A DNA stretch of 64,000 nt from Pseudonocardia sp. MH-G8 (GCF_002262885.1 NZ_NKYF01000023.1:1-64000); one strand, 5' to 3'. Positions 40,642 through 49,991 are shown, counted from the first letter of the stretch. The notes: generated from the sequence alone by a model not told the origin. Made by a program: numbers and translations.

Positions 40642-42390
40642 GTGAGAATCCTGCTGCTGTGCTCGTCGTTCAACGGCCTCACCCAGCGGATCTGGACCGA
40701 CCTGCGGGCGGACGGTCACGACGTCACCATGCAGACGGCCGATTCCGACGCCGCGGTCCGGGGCGCCGTGGCCGCCGCCGACCCGGACGTGGTCCTCTGC
40801 CCGTTCCTCAAGGAACGCGTCCCCGAGGACGTGTGGCGCTCCCGGCCCACGGTGATCATCCATCCCGGGCCGGAGGGCGACCGCGGCCCGTCCTCGCTGG
40901 ACTGGGCGATCCGCGAAGCGGAGCCGGAGTGGGGGGTCACGGCGCTCAGCGCGATCGACGAGATGGACGCGGGCCCGATCTGGGGCACGCGGACGTTCCG
41001 GATGCCGGTCGACCCGCCCCGCAAGAGCGCGCTCTACGCCGGGCCGGTCACCGACGCCGCCGCCGCGCTGGCGCGCGAGGTGGTGGCGAAGGTGGCTGAC
41101 CCGAGGTTCGTCCCGCGCCCGCTCGACTACTCCCGTCCCGGTGTCCACGGGCGCCTCCGCCCCACGATGCGGCAGGCGGACCGGGCCTTCTCGTGGTCGG
41201 ACCCCACCGAGCACGTGCTGCGGCGGATCCGGGCCTCGGACGGTTCACCCGGCGTCCGCACCGAGCTGGCCGGCGTGCCGGTCTCGGTGTTCGACGCGCA
41301 CCGCGGCACCGCCACACCCGGGGATCCCGGCACGATCGCCTTGCGCAGGCAGGGCGCGGTGCTCGTCCGCACCGGCGACGGCGCGCTGTGGATCGGTCAC
41401 CTGCGCCGCGTCGACGCCGACGGCGGGCCGCGGATCAAGCTGCCTGCCACGACGCTGCTCGGCGACCGGGTCGCCGGCGTCCCGGAGGCCCTCGAGCCGC
41501 TCGGGCACCCCACGGCGCACGACCGCCCGGACGCCGCCCACCACGAGATCTCCTACCAGCGGCACGGCCCCGTCGGGGTCGTCGGCTTCGACTTCTACAA
41601 CGGCGCGATGTCCACGGCCCAGTGCCAGCGGCTCGCGGCCGCGCTGCGGGCCGCCGCGGCCCAGGACACGTCGGTGCTGGTGCTGCGAGGCGGGCAGTTC
41701 TTCTCCAACGGCATCCACCTCAACGTCATCGACGCACGACCCGACGCGTCCACGGAGGCGTGGCGGAACATCAACGCGATCAACGACGTCTGCCGCGAGA
41801 TCATCACCTGCACGCACCAGCTCGTCGTCGCGGCGGTGGGCGGCAACGCCGGCGCCGGCGGGGTGATGCTCGGCCTGGGCGCCGACCAGGTGCTGCTGCG
41901 CGACGGCGCGGTGCTCAACCCGCACTACCGGACGATGGGCCTCACCGGCTCGGAGTACTGGACCTACGTGCTGCCGCGCCGCGTCGGCGCCGCCCAGGCC
42001 GAACGGATCACCGGGGAGTGCCTGCCGATCGGCGCCGCCGAGGCGCTCGCCATCGGCCTCGCCGACGCCGTGCTGCCCGCCGCCCCCGACGAGTTCGACG
42101 CCGCCGTCCTGGAGCGCGCCGCCCGGCTCGCCACGGACGCCGGCCTGGCACAGCAGCTCGCCGCGAAGGCGGCCGCCCGGGCCGCCGACGAGCAGCGCCG
42201 GCCGCTCGAGACCTACCGCGTCCGGGAACTGGCCGAGATGAGCCGCGACATCTTCGACGACCGCCACGGGTTCGCGGCCGCACGCCACGCCTTCGTCACC
42301 AAGCAGCCCTCACCCGCCGCGCCGCCCGCGCGCCACGCCGCCGGGCCGGGGCGCCACGCCGCCCTGCTCACCCGCAGCGCGGGCTTCTAG
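40642..42390 (+). CDS. hoxX: HoxX/HypX-like hydrogenase maturation protein
   Basis: A 582-residue two-domain protein. Residues 1 to about 280 form a formyltransferase-like part with VIIHPGPEGDRGPSSLDW and a C-terminal formyltransferase subdomain. Residues from about 300 form an enoyl-CoA-hydratase fold (VVGFDFYNGAMSTAQCQRL, LRGGQFFSNGIHLNVID, VGGNAGAGGVMLGLGADQV). HypX/HoxX makes the CO ligand of [NiFe]-hydrogenase from formyl groups under aerobic conditions. No hydrogenase gene lies in this window, so it stands alone. GTG at 40642 has GGAG 6 nt upstream. Confidence 0.88.
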   Translation: MRILLLCSSFNGLTQRIWTDLRADGHDVTMQTADSDAAVRGAVAAADPDVVLCPFLKERVPEDVWRSRPTVIIHPGPEGDRGPSSLDWAIREAEPEWGVTALSAIDEMDAGPIWGTRTFRMPVDPPRKSALYAGPVTDAAAALAREVVAKVADPRFVPRPLDYSRPGVHGRLRPTMRQADRAFSWSDPTEHVLRRIRASDGSPGVRTELAGVPVSVFDAHRGTATPGDPGTIALRRQGAVLVRTGDGALWIGHLRRVDADGGPRIKLPATTLLGDRVAGVPEALEPLGHPTAHDRPDAAHHEISYQRHGPVGVVGFDFYNGAMSTAQCQRLAAALRAAAAQDTSVLVLRGGQFFSNGIHLNVIDARPDASTEAWRNINAINDVCREIITCTHQLVVAAVGGNAGAGGVMLGLGADQVLLRDGAVLNPHYRTMGLTGSEYWTYVLPRRVGAAQAERITGECLPIGAAEALAIGLADAVLPAAPDEFDAAVLERAARLATDAGLAQQLAAKAAARAADEQRRPLETYRVRELAEMSRDIFDDRHGFAAARHAFVTKQPSPAAPPARHAAGPGRHAALLTRSAGF

Positions 42391-42717
42391 CGCGTTGGCC
42401 ACACGCGTTGCCGGCTGCGACACGCGGCGGCCTGAACCGCCGTCATGACCGCCGAGAGTGGTGCGGGTGCGACGGATCGAGCGTGTGTGCCGGATCGGGC
42501 CGCCGGACGGTGATCGCAGCGAGAAGCACCTGACCGTCGCCGCGACAACACCCACGCACTGCTCGGACCGATCACCAGGCCGTGATCACTCCGGCAAGTA
42601 CGCCACCGTCACAGCGCCCGCCGCCAGGTACTGATCAGATCGATCACCGCACGCCCCGGCGCGGGCTCGTCGTAGGGTTCCGCGTGCACAGGGCGGCATC
42701 TCGTAGGCTGACCGGTC
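42391..42717. other. 327-bp gene-free stretch with a terminator-like hairpin
   Basis: No gene is seen. CGGCGG/CCGCCG (42425-42430 and 42437-42442) forms a 6-bp hairpin with a 6-nt loop shortly after the hoxX-like gene and may end its transcript. The maf promoter, TAGGCT at 42704-42709, is at the right end. Confidence 0.5.
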
Positions 42718-43350
42718 GTGCGCGTCGTGCTGGCTTCCGCCTCCCCCGCCCGCCTGGCCGTGCTCCGCGCCGCGGGCGTCGACCCGCTCGTCGAGGTCGC
42801 CGACGTCGACGAGGAGGCGCTGCTGGCGGCGATGCCGCAGGCGACGCCCGCCGAGAAGGTCACGCACCTCGCCGCGGCGAAGGCCACCACCGTGGCCCGG
42901 CGGATCGGCGAAGCTCACCCCGACGCCGTGCTGATCGGCTGCGATTCGATGCTGCACATCGGCGGCGAGCTGGTCGGCAAGCCCGGCGACCCGGACACCG
43001 CACGCCGCCGCTGGAAGGCGATGGCGGGCGGCACCGGCGAGCTCGTCACCGGCCACGCGGTGCTCCGCCTCGCCGACGGCGAGATCGACCGCGTCGCGGA
43101 GGGCCACGCGGTCACCACCGTGCGGTTCGCCGATCCGTCGGAGGCGGAGCTGGAGGCCTACCTGGCCACGCGCGAACCGCTCGTCGTCGCCGGCGCGTTC
43201 ACGCTCGACGGGCTGGGCGGCTGGTTCGTCGAGGGCATCGACGGCGACCCGTCGAACGTCATCGGGATCAGCCTCCCGCTCGTACGCACGCTGTTCAGGA
43301 GCGTCGACATCCAGGTCACCGACCTCTGGGGCACCCCGGCCGGAGGCTGA
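42718..43350 (+). CDS. maf: Maf nucleotide pyrophosphatase
   Basis: A 210-residue Maf/YhdE protein that hydrolyses non-canonical or pyrimidine nucleoside triphosphates. The start RVVLASASPARLAVLRAAGV and the active-site GCDSMLHIGGELVGKP with PxDxxxA-type spacing are intact, as is GSFTLDG-type AGAFTLDGLGGWFVEGIDGD. GTG at 42718 lies 8 nt after TAGGCT. In M. tuberculosis the same gene follows accE. Confidence 0.92.
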   Translation: MRVVLASASPARLAVLRAAGVDPLVEVADVDEEALLAAMPQATPAEKVTHLAAAKATTVARRIGEAHPDAVLIGCDSMLHIGGELVGKPGDPDTARRRWKAMAGGTGELVTGHAVLRLADGEIDRVAEGHAVTTVRFADPSEAELEAYLATREPLVVAGAFTLDGLGGWFVEGIDGDPSNVIGISLPLVRTLFRSVDIQVTDLWGTPAGG

Positions 43351-43378
43351 CCCGCCCCGCGACACAACCACCCCAGGT

Positions 43379-43460
43379 CGCGACACGCGTGCACTCAGAC
43401 CCCGACTCGCGGACGGGAGGCGCCCACCCGCGAGTCGCGCCCCAGCACCCGCGGGTCGTG
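43379..43460. repeat. CGACTCGCGG-core intergenic repeat element
   Basis: CGCGACACGCGTGCACTCAG begins the element, followed by CCCCGACTCGCGG and a CCCGCGAGTCGCG copy. The order of parts matches the element at 34227-34331. It lies between maf and the antiporter gene and has no reading frame. Confidence 0.85.
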
Positions 43461-43495
43461 GTGGGCGCGGTGGAGGGGCAGGGCACCCTGGGACG

Positions 43496-45076
43496 GTGGA
43501 GGTCCTGCTGCTCGTCGTCGGGCTGATGCTCGCGGCCGTCGTTCTGGTCGGGATCGGCGATCGGCTTCGGCTCCCGTGGCCCGCGCTGATGGTGCTGCTC
43601 GGCGTGGCGGTCGCCGCCGTCCCCGGCCTCCCGGACGCGTTCGAGCTCGATCCCGAGCTGATCCTCCCGCTGTTCCTGCCGCCCCTGCTGTTCGCGACGG
43701 CGCAACGCACGTCGTGGGCGCTGTTCCGGGCGCGTTGGCGCAGCATCGCGCTGCTGGCCGTCGCGCTGGTCGCCGTGACGATCGCAGCGGTCGCCGGCAC
43801 CGCGCTCGCGCTGGTCCCCGGCCTCACCCTCACCGCGGCCGTCGCGCTCGGGGCGATGGTCGCGCCTCCGGACCCGGTGGCCGTCGAGGCCGTCGCGGGG
43901 CCGGTCCGCATGCCACGCCGGTTGCTGTCGGTGCTGCAGAGCGAGGGCCTGTTCAACGACGCCACCGCCCTGGTGGTCTTCCAGACCGCCGTGCTCGCGA
44001 CCGTGCAGGGCCACGAGCTGTCCGCCCCCGGCCTGGTACTGCGGTTCGTGGTCGGGGCAGCCGCGGCCGTGGCGTTGGGGATCGTGTTCGCCCGCGCGGC
44101 CCGCTGGGTCAGCGACCGCGTCACCGAGGCGGCCGGCCGCAGCGCGCTCACCCTGGTCCTGCCGTTCGCGGTCTACCTCGCCGCCGAGGAGTTGCACGCG
44201 TCCGGTGTGGTCGCCGTCGTGGTGGTGGCCCTGCAGCTGCGCTCGGCCAGCGCCGTCGACGAGGCCGCCGACCGGATCGTGCAGCGCTCGTTCTGGGACG
44301 TCGTCGAGCTGCTCGTCACGGGTGTGGCGTTCGGCCTGATCGGGCTGGACCTGCGCCAGGTCCTCGACGCGGCCGGGCCCGACCTGCCGCGGATGCTCGC
44401 GCACGCCGCCGTCGTCTGCGGCGTGGTGATCGGGGTGCGGGCGCTCTGGCTGACGGGCGCGTGGTTGCTGATGCGGCATTCCACCGACGCCTCCGCGGCC
44501 CCGCGCACCGGCCGGGAGACGGTCGTCATGACCTGGTGCGGGATGCGCGGGCTCGCGACGCTGGCGCTGGCGCTCGCCCTCCCGACCACCACGCTCGACG
44601 GCGCGTTCCCTGCGCGCGCCGAGCTGGTCGTGATCGCGTGCTCGGTGCTGGTGGTGACGCTGATCGGGCCGGGACTCACGCTTCCCTTCCTCGTCAGGGC
44701 GCTGGGCGTGCAGGCCGACGCAGACACCGAGCACAGGGCCGAGAAGGCGCTCACACAGCGCGCCCGGCAGGCCGCGCTGGCGCGCATGACGGCGGAGGAG
44801 CGCAGCTACGACCTGCCCGAGGAGGCGGTCGCCGCGCTGCACGAGCGCATGGGCCGGCTGGAGGCGGTGCTGCGCGGTGAACCGGCCACGTCCGACGAGC
44901 GGGACCGGTTCGAGGCGTTGCGGCGGGGCCGGCGGATCGCGGTGCAGGTGCAGGCCGACGCGCTCGCCGCCGCCCGCGAGGAGGTACTGGCGGCGCGCCG
45001 CGAGCCAGGCGTCGACCCGGAGGCGGCGGACCGTGTGCTGCGGCGCCTGGACCTGCGCGCGGTCCTCCTGGACTGA
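43496..45076 (+). CDS. Na+/H+ antiporter (CPA1 family)
   Basis: A 526-residue membrane antiporter with about 12 transmembrane helices. The CPA1 motifs are visible as LFLPPLLFATAQRTSW, VAPPDPVAVEAV and LQSEGLFNDATALVVFQ, with the conserved acid pair at ND. It exchanges sodium or potassium against protons. The cytoplasmic C-terminal 90 residues are helical and charged. GTG at 43496 is the start (METhionine-coded V). Confidence 0.88.
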   Translation: MEVLLLVVGLMLAAVVLVGIGDRLRLPWPALMVLLGVAVAAVPGLPDAFELDPELILPLFLPPLLFATAQRTSWALFRARWRSIALLAVALVAVTIAAVAGTALALVPGLTLTAAVALGAMVAPPDPVAVEAVAGPVRMPRRLLSVLQSEGLFNDATALVVFQTAVLATVQGHELSAPGLVLRFVVGAAAAVALGIVFARAARWVSDRVTEAAGRSALTLVLPFAVYLAAEELHASGVVAVVVVALQLRSASAVDEAADRIVQRSFWDVVELLVTGVAFGLIGLDLRQVLDAAGPDLPRMLAHAAVVCGVVIGVRALWLTGAWLLMRHSTDASAAPRTGRETVVMTWCGMRGLATLALALALPTTTLDGAFPARAELVVIACSVLVVTLIGPGLTLPFLVRALGVQADADTEHRAEKALTQRARQAALARMTAEERSYDLPEEAVAALHERMGRLEAVLRGEPATSDERDRFEALRRGRRIAVQVQADALAAAREEVLAARREPGVDPEAADRVLRRLDLRAVLLD

Positions 45077-45161
45077 GCGGAGCGAACAAATCACGCCGAC
45101 CCTGGCGAGCGGCACGACGGCACCGCTGCAGCTGTCGGAGGCCGCGACTAACCTCGCGAGC

Positions 45162-46052
45162 ATGGCCCTGCCGAACGACACCGACCCGAAGCTGAGCGAG
45201 TACGCGCACCCCGAGCGTCTGGTCACCACCGAGTGGCTCGCCCAGAACCTGGACACCGGCGGTCTCGTCGTCGTGGAGTCCGACGAGGACGTGCTGCTCT
45301 ACGACACCGGCCACATCCCCGGCGCGGTGAAGGTCGACTGGCACACGGAGCTGAACGACCCCGTCACCCGCGACTACGTCGCTGGCGAACGCTTTGCGCA
45401 GCTCTGCGGCGAGCGCGGCATCACCCGCGACACCACCGTCGTCTTCTACGGCGACCGCAACAACTGGTGGGCCACGTACGCGCTCTGGGTGTTCTCCCTG
45501 TTCGAGCACCCGGACGTGCGGATCCTCGACGGCGGGCGCGCGAAGTGGGTGGCCGAGGGCCGCGAGCTCACCAGCGAGCAGCCCAAGCCCACGCCCGTCG
45601 AGTACCCGGTCGTGGAGCGCGACGACGCCACGATCCGGGCCTTCAAGGAGGACGTGCTCGCTCACCTCGGCCGGCCCCTCGTCGACGTCCGCTCGCCCGG
45701 CGAGTACTCCGGCGAGCTGCTGCACATGCCCGACTACCCACAGGAGGGCGCCGTTCGCGGCGGGCACATCCCGGGCGCGGCGAGCGTCCCGTGGGCGCGG
45801 GCCGCCGCCGAGGACGCCACGTTCAAGTCGCGCGCCGACCTCGAGGCGATCTACCTGCAGGAGCAGGGTCTGTCCCCCGACGACGACGTGGTCGCCTACT
45901 GCCGCATCGGCGAGCGCTCGAGCCACACCTGGTTCGTGCTCACCCACCTGCTCGGCTTCGGCCGCGTCCGCAACTACGACGGCAGCTGGACGGAGTGGGG
46001 CAACGCGGTGCGCGTGCCGATCGTGCAGGGATCGGAGCGCGGGTCGGCATGA
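45162..46052 (+). CDS. sseA: Thiosulfate sulfurtransferase SseA
   Basis: A 296-residue tandem rhodanese. The N-terminal half is inactive (ESDEDVLLYDTGHIPGAVKV). The second domain has the active-site Cys in VVAYCRIGERSSHTWF. It transfers sulfur from thiosulfate to acceptors. ATG at 45162 lies 7 nt after TAACCT (45149-45154), a leaderless pattern. Its stop overlaps the SufE-like gene (ATGA), as in the Rv3283-Rv3284 pair. Confidence 0.9.
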   Translation: MALPNDTDPKLSEYAHPERLVTTEWLAQNLDTGGLVVVESDEDVLLYDTGHIPGAVKVDWHTELNDPVTRDYVAGERFAQLCGERGITRDTTVVFYGDRNNWWATYALWVFSLFEHPDVRILDGGRAKWVAEGRELTSEQPKPTPVEYPVVERDDATIRAFKEDVLAHLGRPLVDVRSPGEYSGELLHMPDYPQEGAVRGGHIPGAASVPWARAAAEDATFKSRADLEAIYLQEQGLSPDDDVVAYCRIGERSSHTWFVLTHLLGFGRVRNYDGSWTEWGNAVRVPIVQGSERGSA

Positions 46053-46510
46053 CCGAACCGACAGCGGGCACGTTGCCCCCGCAGCTCGCGGAGCTCGTCG
46101 AGGATTTCGCCGACGTCGGCCCGAAGGAGCGTCTGCAGCTGCTGCTCGAGCTCTCGCGGGAGCTGCCCGAGCTCCCCGAGCGCTACGCCGACGCGGCCGA
46201 CTCGATGGAGCAGGTGCACGAGTGCCAGTCGCCGCTGTTCCTGGCGGTCGAGGTCGACCCCGACGCGCAGCGGAGCGTGCACCTGTACTTCTCCGCCCCG
46301 CCGGAGGCCCCCACCACCCGCGGCTTCGCCTCGATCATGCACACCGGCCTCGACGGTGAGCCGGCCGCTGACGTGCTGGCCGTGCCCAACGACTTCTACA
46401 CCGCGCTGGGGCTCGGCGAGGCGGTCAGCCCGCTGCGCCTGCGCGGCATGGCCGCCATGCTCGCGCGGATCAAGAAGCAGGTGCGGGCGGCCACGGCCAC
46501 TACCACCTGA
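46049..46510 (+). CDS. SufE-family sulfur acceptor protein
   Basis: A 153-residue SufE-fold protein. The core segments are LAELVEDFADVGPKERLQLL, then the acceptor Cys in EQVHECQSPLFLAVEVD. It would accept sulfur for delivery to cofactor assembly and is coupled to the rhodanese gene upstream. Confidence 0.9.
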   Translation: MTEPTAGTLPPQLAELVEDFADVGPKERLQLLLELSRELPELPERYADAADSMEQVHECQSPLFLAVEVDPDAQRSVHLYFSAPPEAPTTRGFASIMHTGLDGEPAADVLAVPNDFYTALGLGEAVSPLRLRGMAAMLARIKKQVRAATATTT

Positions 46511-46613
46511 CGCAGAGTGCACAACCTCAAGTCCTGGTGAAGAACGTTCCCCCTACCGGGTGTGGGCCGCGACACTGTGAGCCGTCTCATGAGGACGGCT
46601 CAGGAGGTGTTCG

Positions 46614-47465
46614 ATGGCCCGAGCAGCAGCGACCGCTGACACCTGGGGCATCAGCGGACCGACGTTCCTGCTGGCCTACCTGCTGATCGCGACCGCGGTC
46701 GGCGTGGCAGCTGCGCGGGAGAGACGCGCGCTCGCCGAACCGAAGACCCCGAGACCGGTGGACGACCTCCTCGAGCATCCCCATGACGTCGCCTACCTGC
46801 ACGGCGGCGGCGAGCTGGCCGTCTACGGGGCGCTCTGCGCGATGCACCTGCGCGGCGCGATCACCACGGCGCGCGGGAGCGTGCGGGCGGTCGGGCGCCT
46901 CGGCCCCGACGCCGACGCGCTCGAGCGGGCGATCCACACCACCGCCGCGGGAGGCGTCGCCCGCAGGCGGCTGCTGTTCCACCGGCCCGTGCAGACCGCG
47001 TTGACCGTGGCGGAGGACCGGCTGGTCGTCGGTGGCTTCCTCCTCTCCGAGGAGCGACGGCGACACATCCGCAGGGTGGGCGCGTGGATGCTCGCCGTCG
47101 CCCTGCTCGGGCTGGTACGGGTACTGGCCGTCGTGGCGCAGGCCCGGCCGGTGGGGCTCCTGGTCGTCGCGCTGCTGGTGGTCACAGCAGTGGCGGTGGT
47201 CCAGTTCCACCGCGCCCCGCGGCGCAGCCGCCACGGGGACCGCGTGCTGCGAGGGCTGCGCGCCGAGCACGAGGGCCTCGCGCCGGAGACGGAGCCGGAC
47301 TGGCATGTGCAGGGCCCGGCCGCCGCGGCGCTCGGGATCGGGATCTTCGGTACCCGCGCGGTGTGGGCATCCGACCCCGGTTTCGCCGAGACGATCGCTG
47401 CGCCGCGCGCGATCGCGGGTGGCGGGGGCGCCGCCGCCGTCGGCGGTGGGGGCGACGGGGGCTGA
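46614..47465 (+). CDS. TIGR04222-domain membrane protein
   Basis: A 283-residue membrane protein with an N-terminal helix, a cytoplasmic region carrying the TIGR04222 features (EHPHDVAYLHGGGELAVYGA, LFHRPVQTALTVAEDRLVVG), two further helices, and a Gly-rich C-terminus (GGGGAAAVGGGGDGG). Function is unknown. GGAGG lies 8 nt before ATG 46614. Its Gly-rich end is similar to the small protein at 36456. Confidence 0.8.
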   Translation: MARAAATADTWGISGPTFLLAYLLIATAVGVAAARERRALAEPKTPRPVDDLLEHPHDVAYLHGGGELAVYGALCAMHLRGAITTARGSVRAVGRLGPDADALERAIHTTAAGGVARRRLLFHRPVQTALTVAEDRLVVGGFLLSEERRRHIRRVGAWMLAVALLGLVRVLAVVAQARPVGLLVVALLVVTAVAVVQFHRAPRRSRHGDRVLRGLRAEHEGLAPETEPDWHVQGPAAAALGIGIFGTRAVWASDPGFAETIAAPRAIAGGGGAAAVGGGGDGG

Positions 47466-47487
47466 TCAGGCCACGCCGGCCGGAGTC

Positions 47488-47538
47488 CCTCGCTCCCGCA
47501 GGGCCGCCTCGAGGGGTGGCGGAGCTGCGGGAGCGAGG
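47488..47538 (+). terminator. 14-bp hairpin after the TIGR04222 gene
   Basis: CCTCGCTCCCGCAG at 47488-47501 pairs perfectly with its complement at 47525-47538 across a 23-nt loop. It follows the gene by 22 bp and precedes the accA3 promoter region. No T-run is visible. Confidence 0.6.
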
Positions 47539-47671
47539 TGTAGGCGGAGCGCGTCGCACAGTGACCAGCGTCGCTCATGCCACACCGCCGGGCCTGGCGT
47601 GCGGCCCTAAACTCCCGGGTAACCACTGCACCGGGGCACGGTCCCCGGGACGCCACTCCAGGAGGCCGACC

Positions 47672-49444
47672 GTGCCGCGCTTGAGCAAGGTCCTCGTCGC
47701 CAACCGCGGGGAGATCGCCGTCCGCGTCGTCCGTGCCTGCCGTGACGCCGGGATCGCGAGTGTCGCGGTCTACGCCGACCCCGATCGCGACGCGCCGTTC
47801 GTCCGGCTGGCCGACGAGGCGTTCGCCTTGGGCGGCAGCACCGCGGCGGAGTCCTACCTCGACGTCGAGAAGGTGATCGGGGCGGCGCGGCAGGCAGGCG
47901 CGGACGGGATCCACCCCGGGTACGGATTCCTGTCCGAGAACGCCGAGTTCGCGCAGGCGGTGATCGACGCGGGTGTCACGTGGATCGGTCCCACTCCCCA
48001 GGCCATCCGCGACCTCGGGGACAAGGTCACCGCCCGCCACATCGCCACCCGTGCGGGTGCCCCGCTCGTCCCCGGCACACCGGACCCGGTGTCCGGGCCG
48101 GAGGAGGTCGAGGCGTTTGCCGACGAGCACGGCCTGCCGATCGCCATCAAGGCCGCGTTCGGCGGCGGCGGGCGTGGCATGAAGGTCGCGCGGGAGCGCA
48201 AGGAGATCCGGGAGCTCTACGAGTCGGCGGTGCGCGAGGCCACCGCCGCGTTCGGCCGTGGTGAGTGCTTCGTGGAGCGCTACCTGGACAAGCCGCGCCA
48301 CGTCGAGGCGCAGGTGCTCGCCGACACCCACGGCAACGTCATCGTCGTCGGCACCCGCGACTGCTCCCTGCAGCGCCGGTTCCAGAAGCTCGTGGAGGAG
48401 GCCCCCGCGCCGTTCCTCTCCGACGAGCAGCGCGCCACGATCCACGAGTCGGCGAAGGCCATCTGCAAGGAAGCGGGCTACCACGGGGCCGGCACCGTGG
48501 AGTTCCTCGTCGGGCAGGACGGGCTCATCTCGTTCCTCGAGGTCAACACCCGACTGCAGGTCGAACACCCGGTCTCCGAGGAGACCTCCGGGCTCGACCT
48601 GGTGCGCGAGCAGTTCCGCATCGCCGAGGGCGAGGTGCTCAACCTCCTGGAGGACCCGCAGCCGCGGGGCCACTCCATCGAGTTCCGCATCAACGGCGAG
48701 GACGCCGGGCGCGGCTTCCTGCCCGCCCCCGGCACCGTCAGCGCGATCTCGTTCCCGGCCGGCCCGGGCGTACGGGTCGACGCAGGCGTCGAGGCCGGCT
48801 CCGTCGTCGGCGGGCAGTTCGACTCGCTGCTCGCCAAGCTGATCGTCACCGGTTCCGACCGCGCACAGGCGCTGGAACGCTCCCGCAGGGCACTCGCCGA
48901 GTTCCAGGTCGAGGGCATGGCCACGGTGCTGGAGTTCCACCGGCTCGTCGTCGCGGATCCCGCGTTCGCGGCCACCGAGGTCGACGGCTTCACCGTCCAC
49001 ACCCGGTGGATCGAGACGGAGTGGGACAACACCGTCGAGCCCTTCACCGGCGGCGAGGGCGCCGACACCGACGATGCGCCGCGGCACAACGTCGTGGTCG
49101 AGGTCGGCGGCCGCCGCTTGGAGGTCTCGCTCCCCGGCGACCTCGCCCTCGGCGGCGGCGGGCCGGCGGCAGCGGCGAAGGCGCCGCCCCGGAAGCGAGG
49201 TGGCGGCAAGGGCGGCGCGACGGTGTCGGGTGACGCGGTCACCGCGCCGATGCAGGGCACCATCATCAAGGTCGCGGTGTCCGACGGCGATTCGGTCGCT
49301 GTGGGCGACCTCGTCGTCGTCCTCGAGGCCATGAAGATGGAGAACCCGGTCACCGCCCACAAGGCCGGCACCGTCACCGGACTGGCCGCGGGTCAGGGCG
49401 ATCCGGTGTCGCAAGGCACCGTCCTCTGCGAGATCAAGGACTGA
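47672..49444 (+). CDS. accA3: Biotin-dependent acyl-CoA carboxylase alpha subunit AccA3
   Basis: A 590-residue biotin carboxylase-biotin carrier fusion. The ATP-grasp carboxylase shows VANRGEIAVRVVRACRDAG, KAAFGGGGRGMKVARE and FLEVNTRLQVEHPVSEETSG. The carrier domain at the C-terminus has the biotinyl lysine in LEAMKMENPV. It serves AccD-type carboxyltransferases, including the AccD/AccE at 34.4 kb. The GTG start at 47672 has AGGAGG 6 nt upstream. Biotinylation is by BirA. Confidence 0.95.
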   Translation: MPRLSKVLVANRGEIAVRVVRACRDAGIASVAVYADPDRDAPFVRLADEAFALGGSTAAESYLDVEKVIGAARQAGADGIHPGYGFLSENAEFAQAVIDAGVTWIGPTPQAIRDLGDKVTARHIATRAGAPLVPGTPDPVSGPEEVEAFADEHGLPIAIKAAFGGGGRGMKVARERKEIRELYESAVREATAAFGRGECFVERYLDKPRHVEAQVLADTHGNVIVVGTRDCSLQRRFQKLVEEAPAPFLSDEQRATIHESAKAICKEAGYHGAGTVEFLVGQDGLISFLEVNTRLQVEHPVSEETSGLDLVREQFRIAEGEVLNLLEDPQPRGHSIEFRINGEDAGRGFLPAPGTVSAISFPAGPGVRVDAGVEAGSVVGGQFDSLLAKLIVTGSDRAQALERSRRALAEFQVEGMATVLEFHRLVVADPAFAATEVDGFTVHTRWIETEWDNTVEPFTGGEGADTDDAPRHNVVVEVGGRRLEVSLPGDLALGGGGPAAAAKAPPRKRGGGKGGATVSGDAVTAPMQGTIIKVAVSDGDSVAVGDLVVVLEAMKMENPVTAHKAGTVTGLAAGQGDPVSQGTVLCEIKD

Positions 49445-49445
49445 C

Positions 49446-49991
49446 CTGGAACCCGTCGAGATCAACGCAGGTCTCTGGTACCTGCGCGCCCTGCGCTGCG
49501 ACGAGCGGGTGGACGACCGGCCTGCGGTGGTCGCCTCCAGCCTCGACCCGGAGATCCTGCGGTGGCGACACCGGCCGCCCGCCGACCCGGCCGAGGCGCA
49601 GGCCTACGTCCGCCGCCGCGCCGGCGACTGGGACCGCGACGAGCGGTGCACGTGGGCGGTGTGCGAGCCCACCACCGGGGAGATGCTCGGCGAGGTCGAG
49701 CTCGCCCAGCTCGACCTCTGCCACGGCACGGCCGACGTCGCGTGCTGGGCGCTCCCGGCCGCGCGCGGGCGCGGGATGACGAGCACCGCGCTCGCCGCCG
49801 TGCTGCGCTTCGCGTTCGGCGGGCTCGACCTGCACCGCGTGACGTACGCCTGGGCGGACGGCAACGACGCGTCCGGACGGGTGGCGCAGAAGTGCGGCTT
49901 CGCGCTCGAGGGCCGGCAGCGCGCGGCGTGGGTGGTCGACGGGCGGCGGGTGGACGTGCACATCGCCGCACGGCTGGCGACCGACAGCTGA
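49446..49991 (+). CDS. GNAT-family N-acetyltransferase, probable CTG start
   Basis: A GNAT acetyltransferase of 181 residues if read from CTG at 49446. The acetyl-CoA site is LPAARGRGMTSTALAAVLRF, and the later motif HRVTYAWADGNDASGRVAQK with CGFALEGRQR is typical of RimJ-like proteins. The N-terminal strand EPVEINAGLWYLRALRCDE is family-like yet lies before any ATG, GTG or TTG in frame. CTG at 49446 has AAGGA 5 nt upstream, at ideal distance. The next in-frame start, GTG at 49509, would remove that strand. It follows accA3 by one base. Confidence 0.75.
   Translation: MEPVEINAGLWYLRALRCDERVDDRPAVVASSLDPEILRWRHRPPADPAEAQAYVRRRAGDWDRDERCTWAVCEPTTGEMLGEVELAQLDLCHGTADVACWALPAARGRGMTSTALAAVLRFAFGGLDLHRVTYAWADGNDASGRVAQKCGFALEGRQRAAWVVDGRRVDVHIAARLATDS

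Noticed and set aside
49509..49991. GNAT gene starting at GTG 49509
   Set aside because: This start removes the first strand of the fold and lacks a ribosome binding site. CTG 49446 has both.
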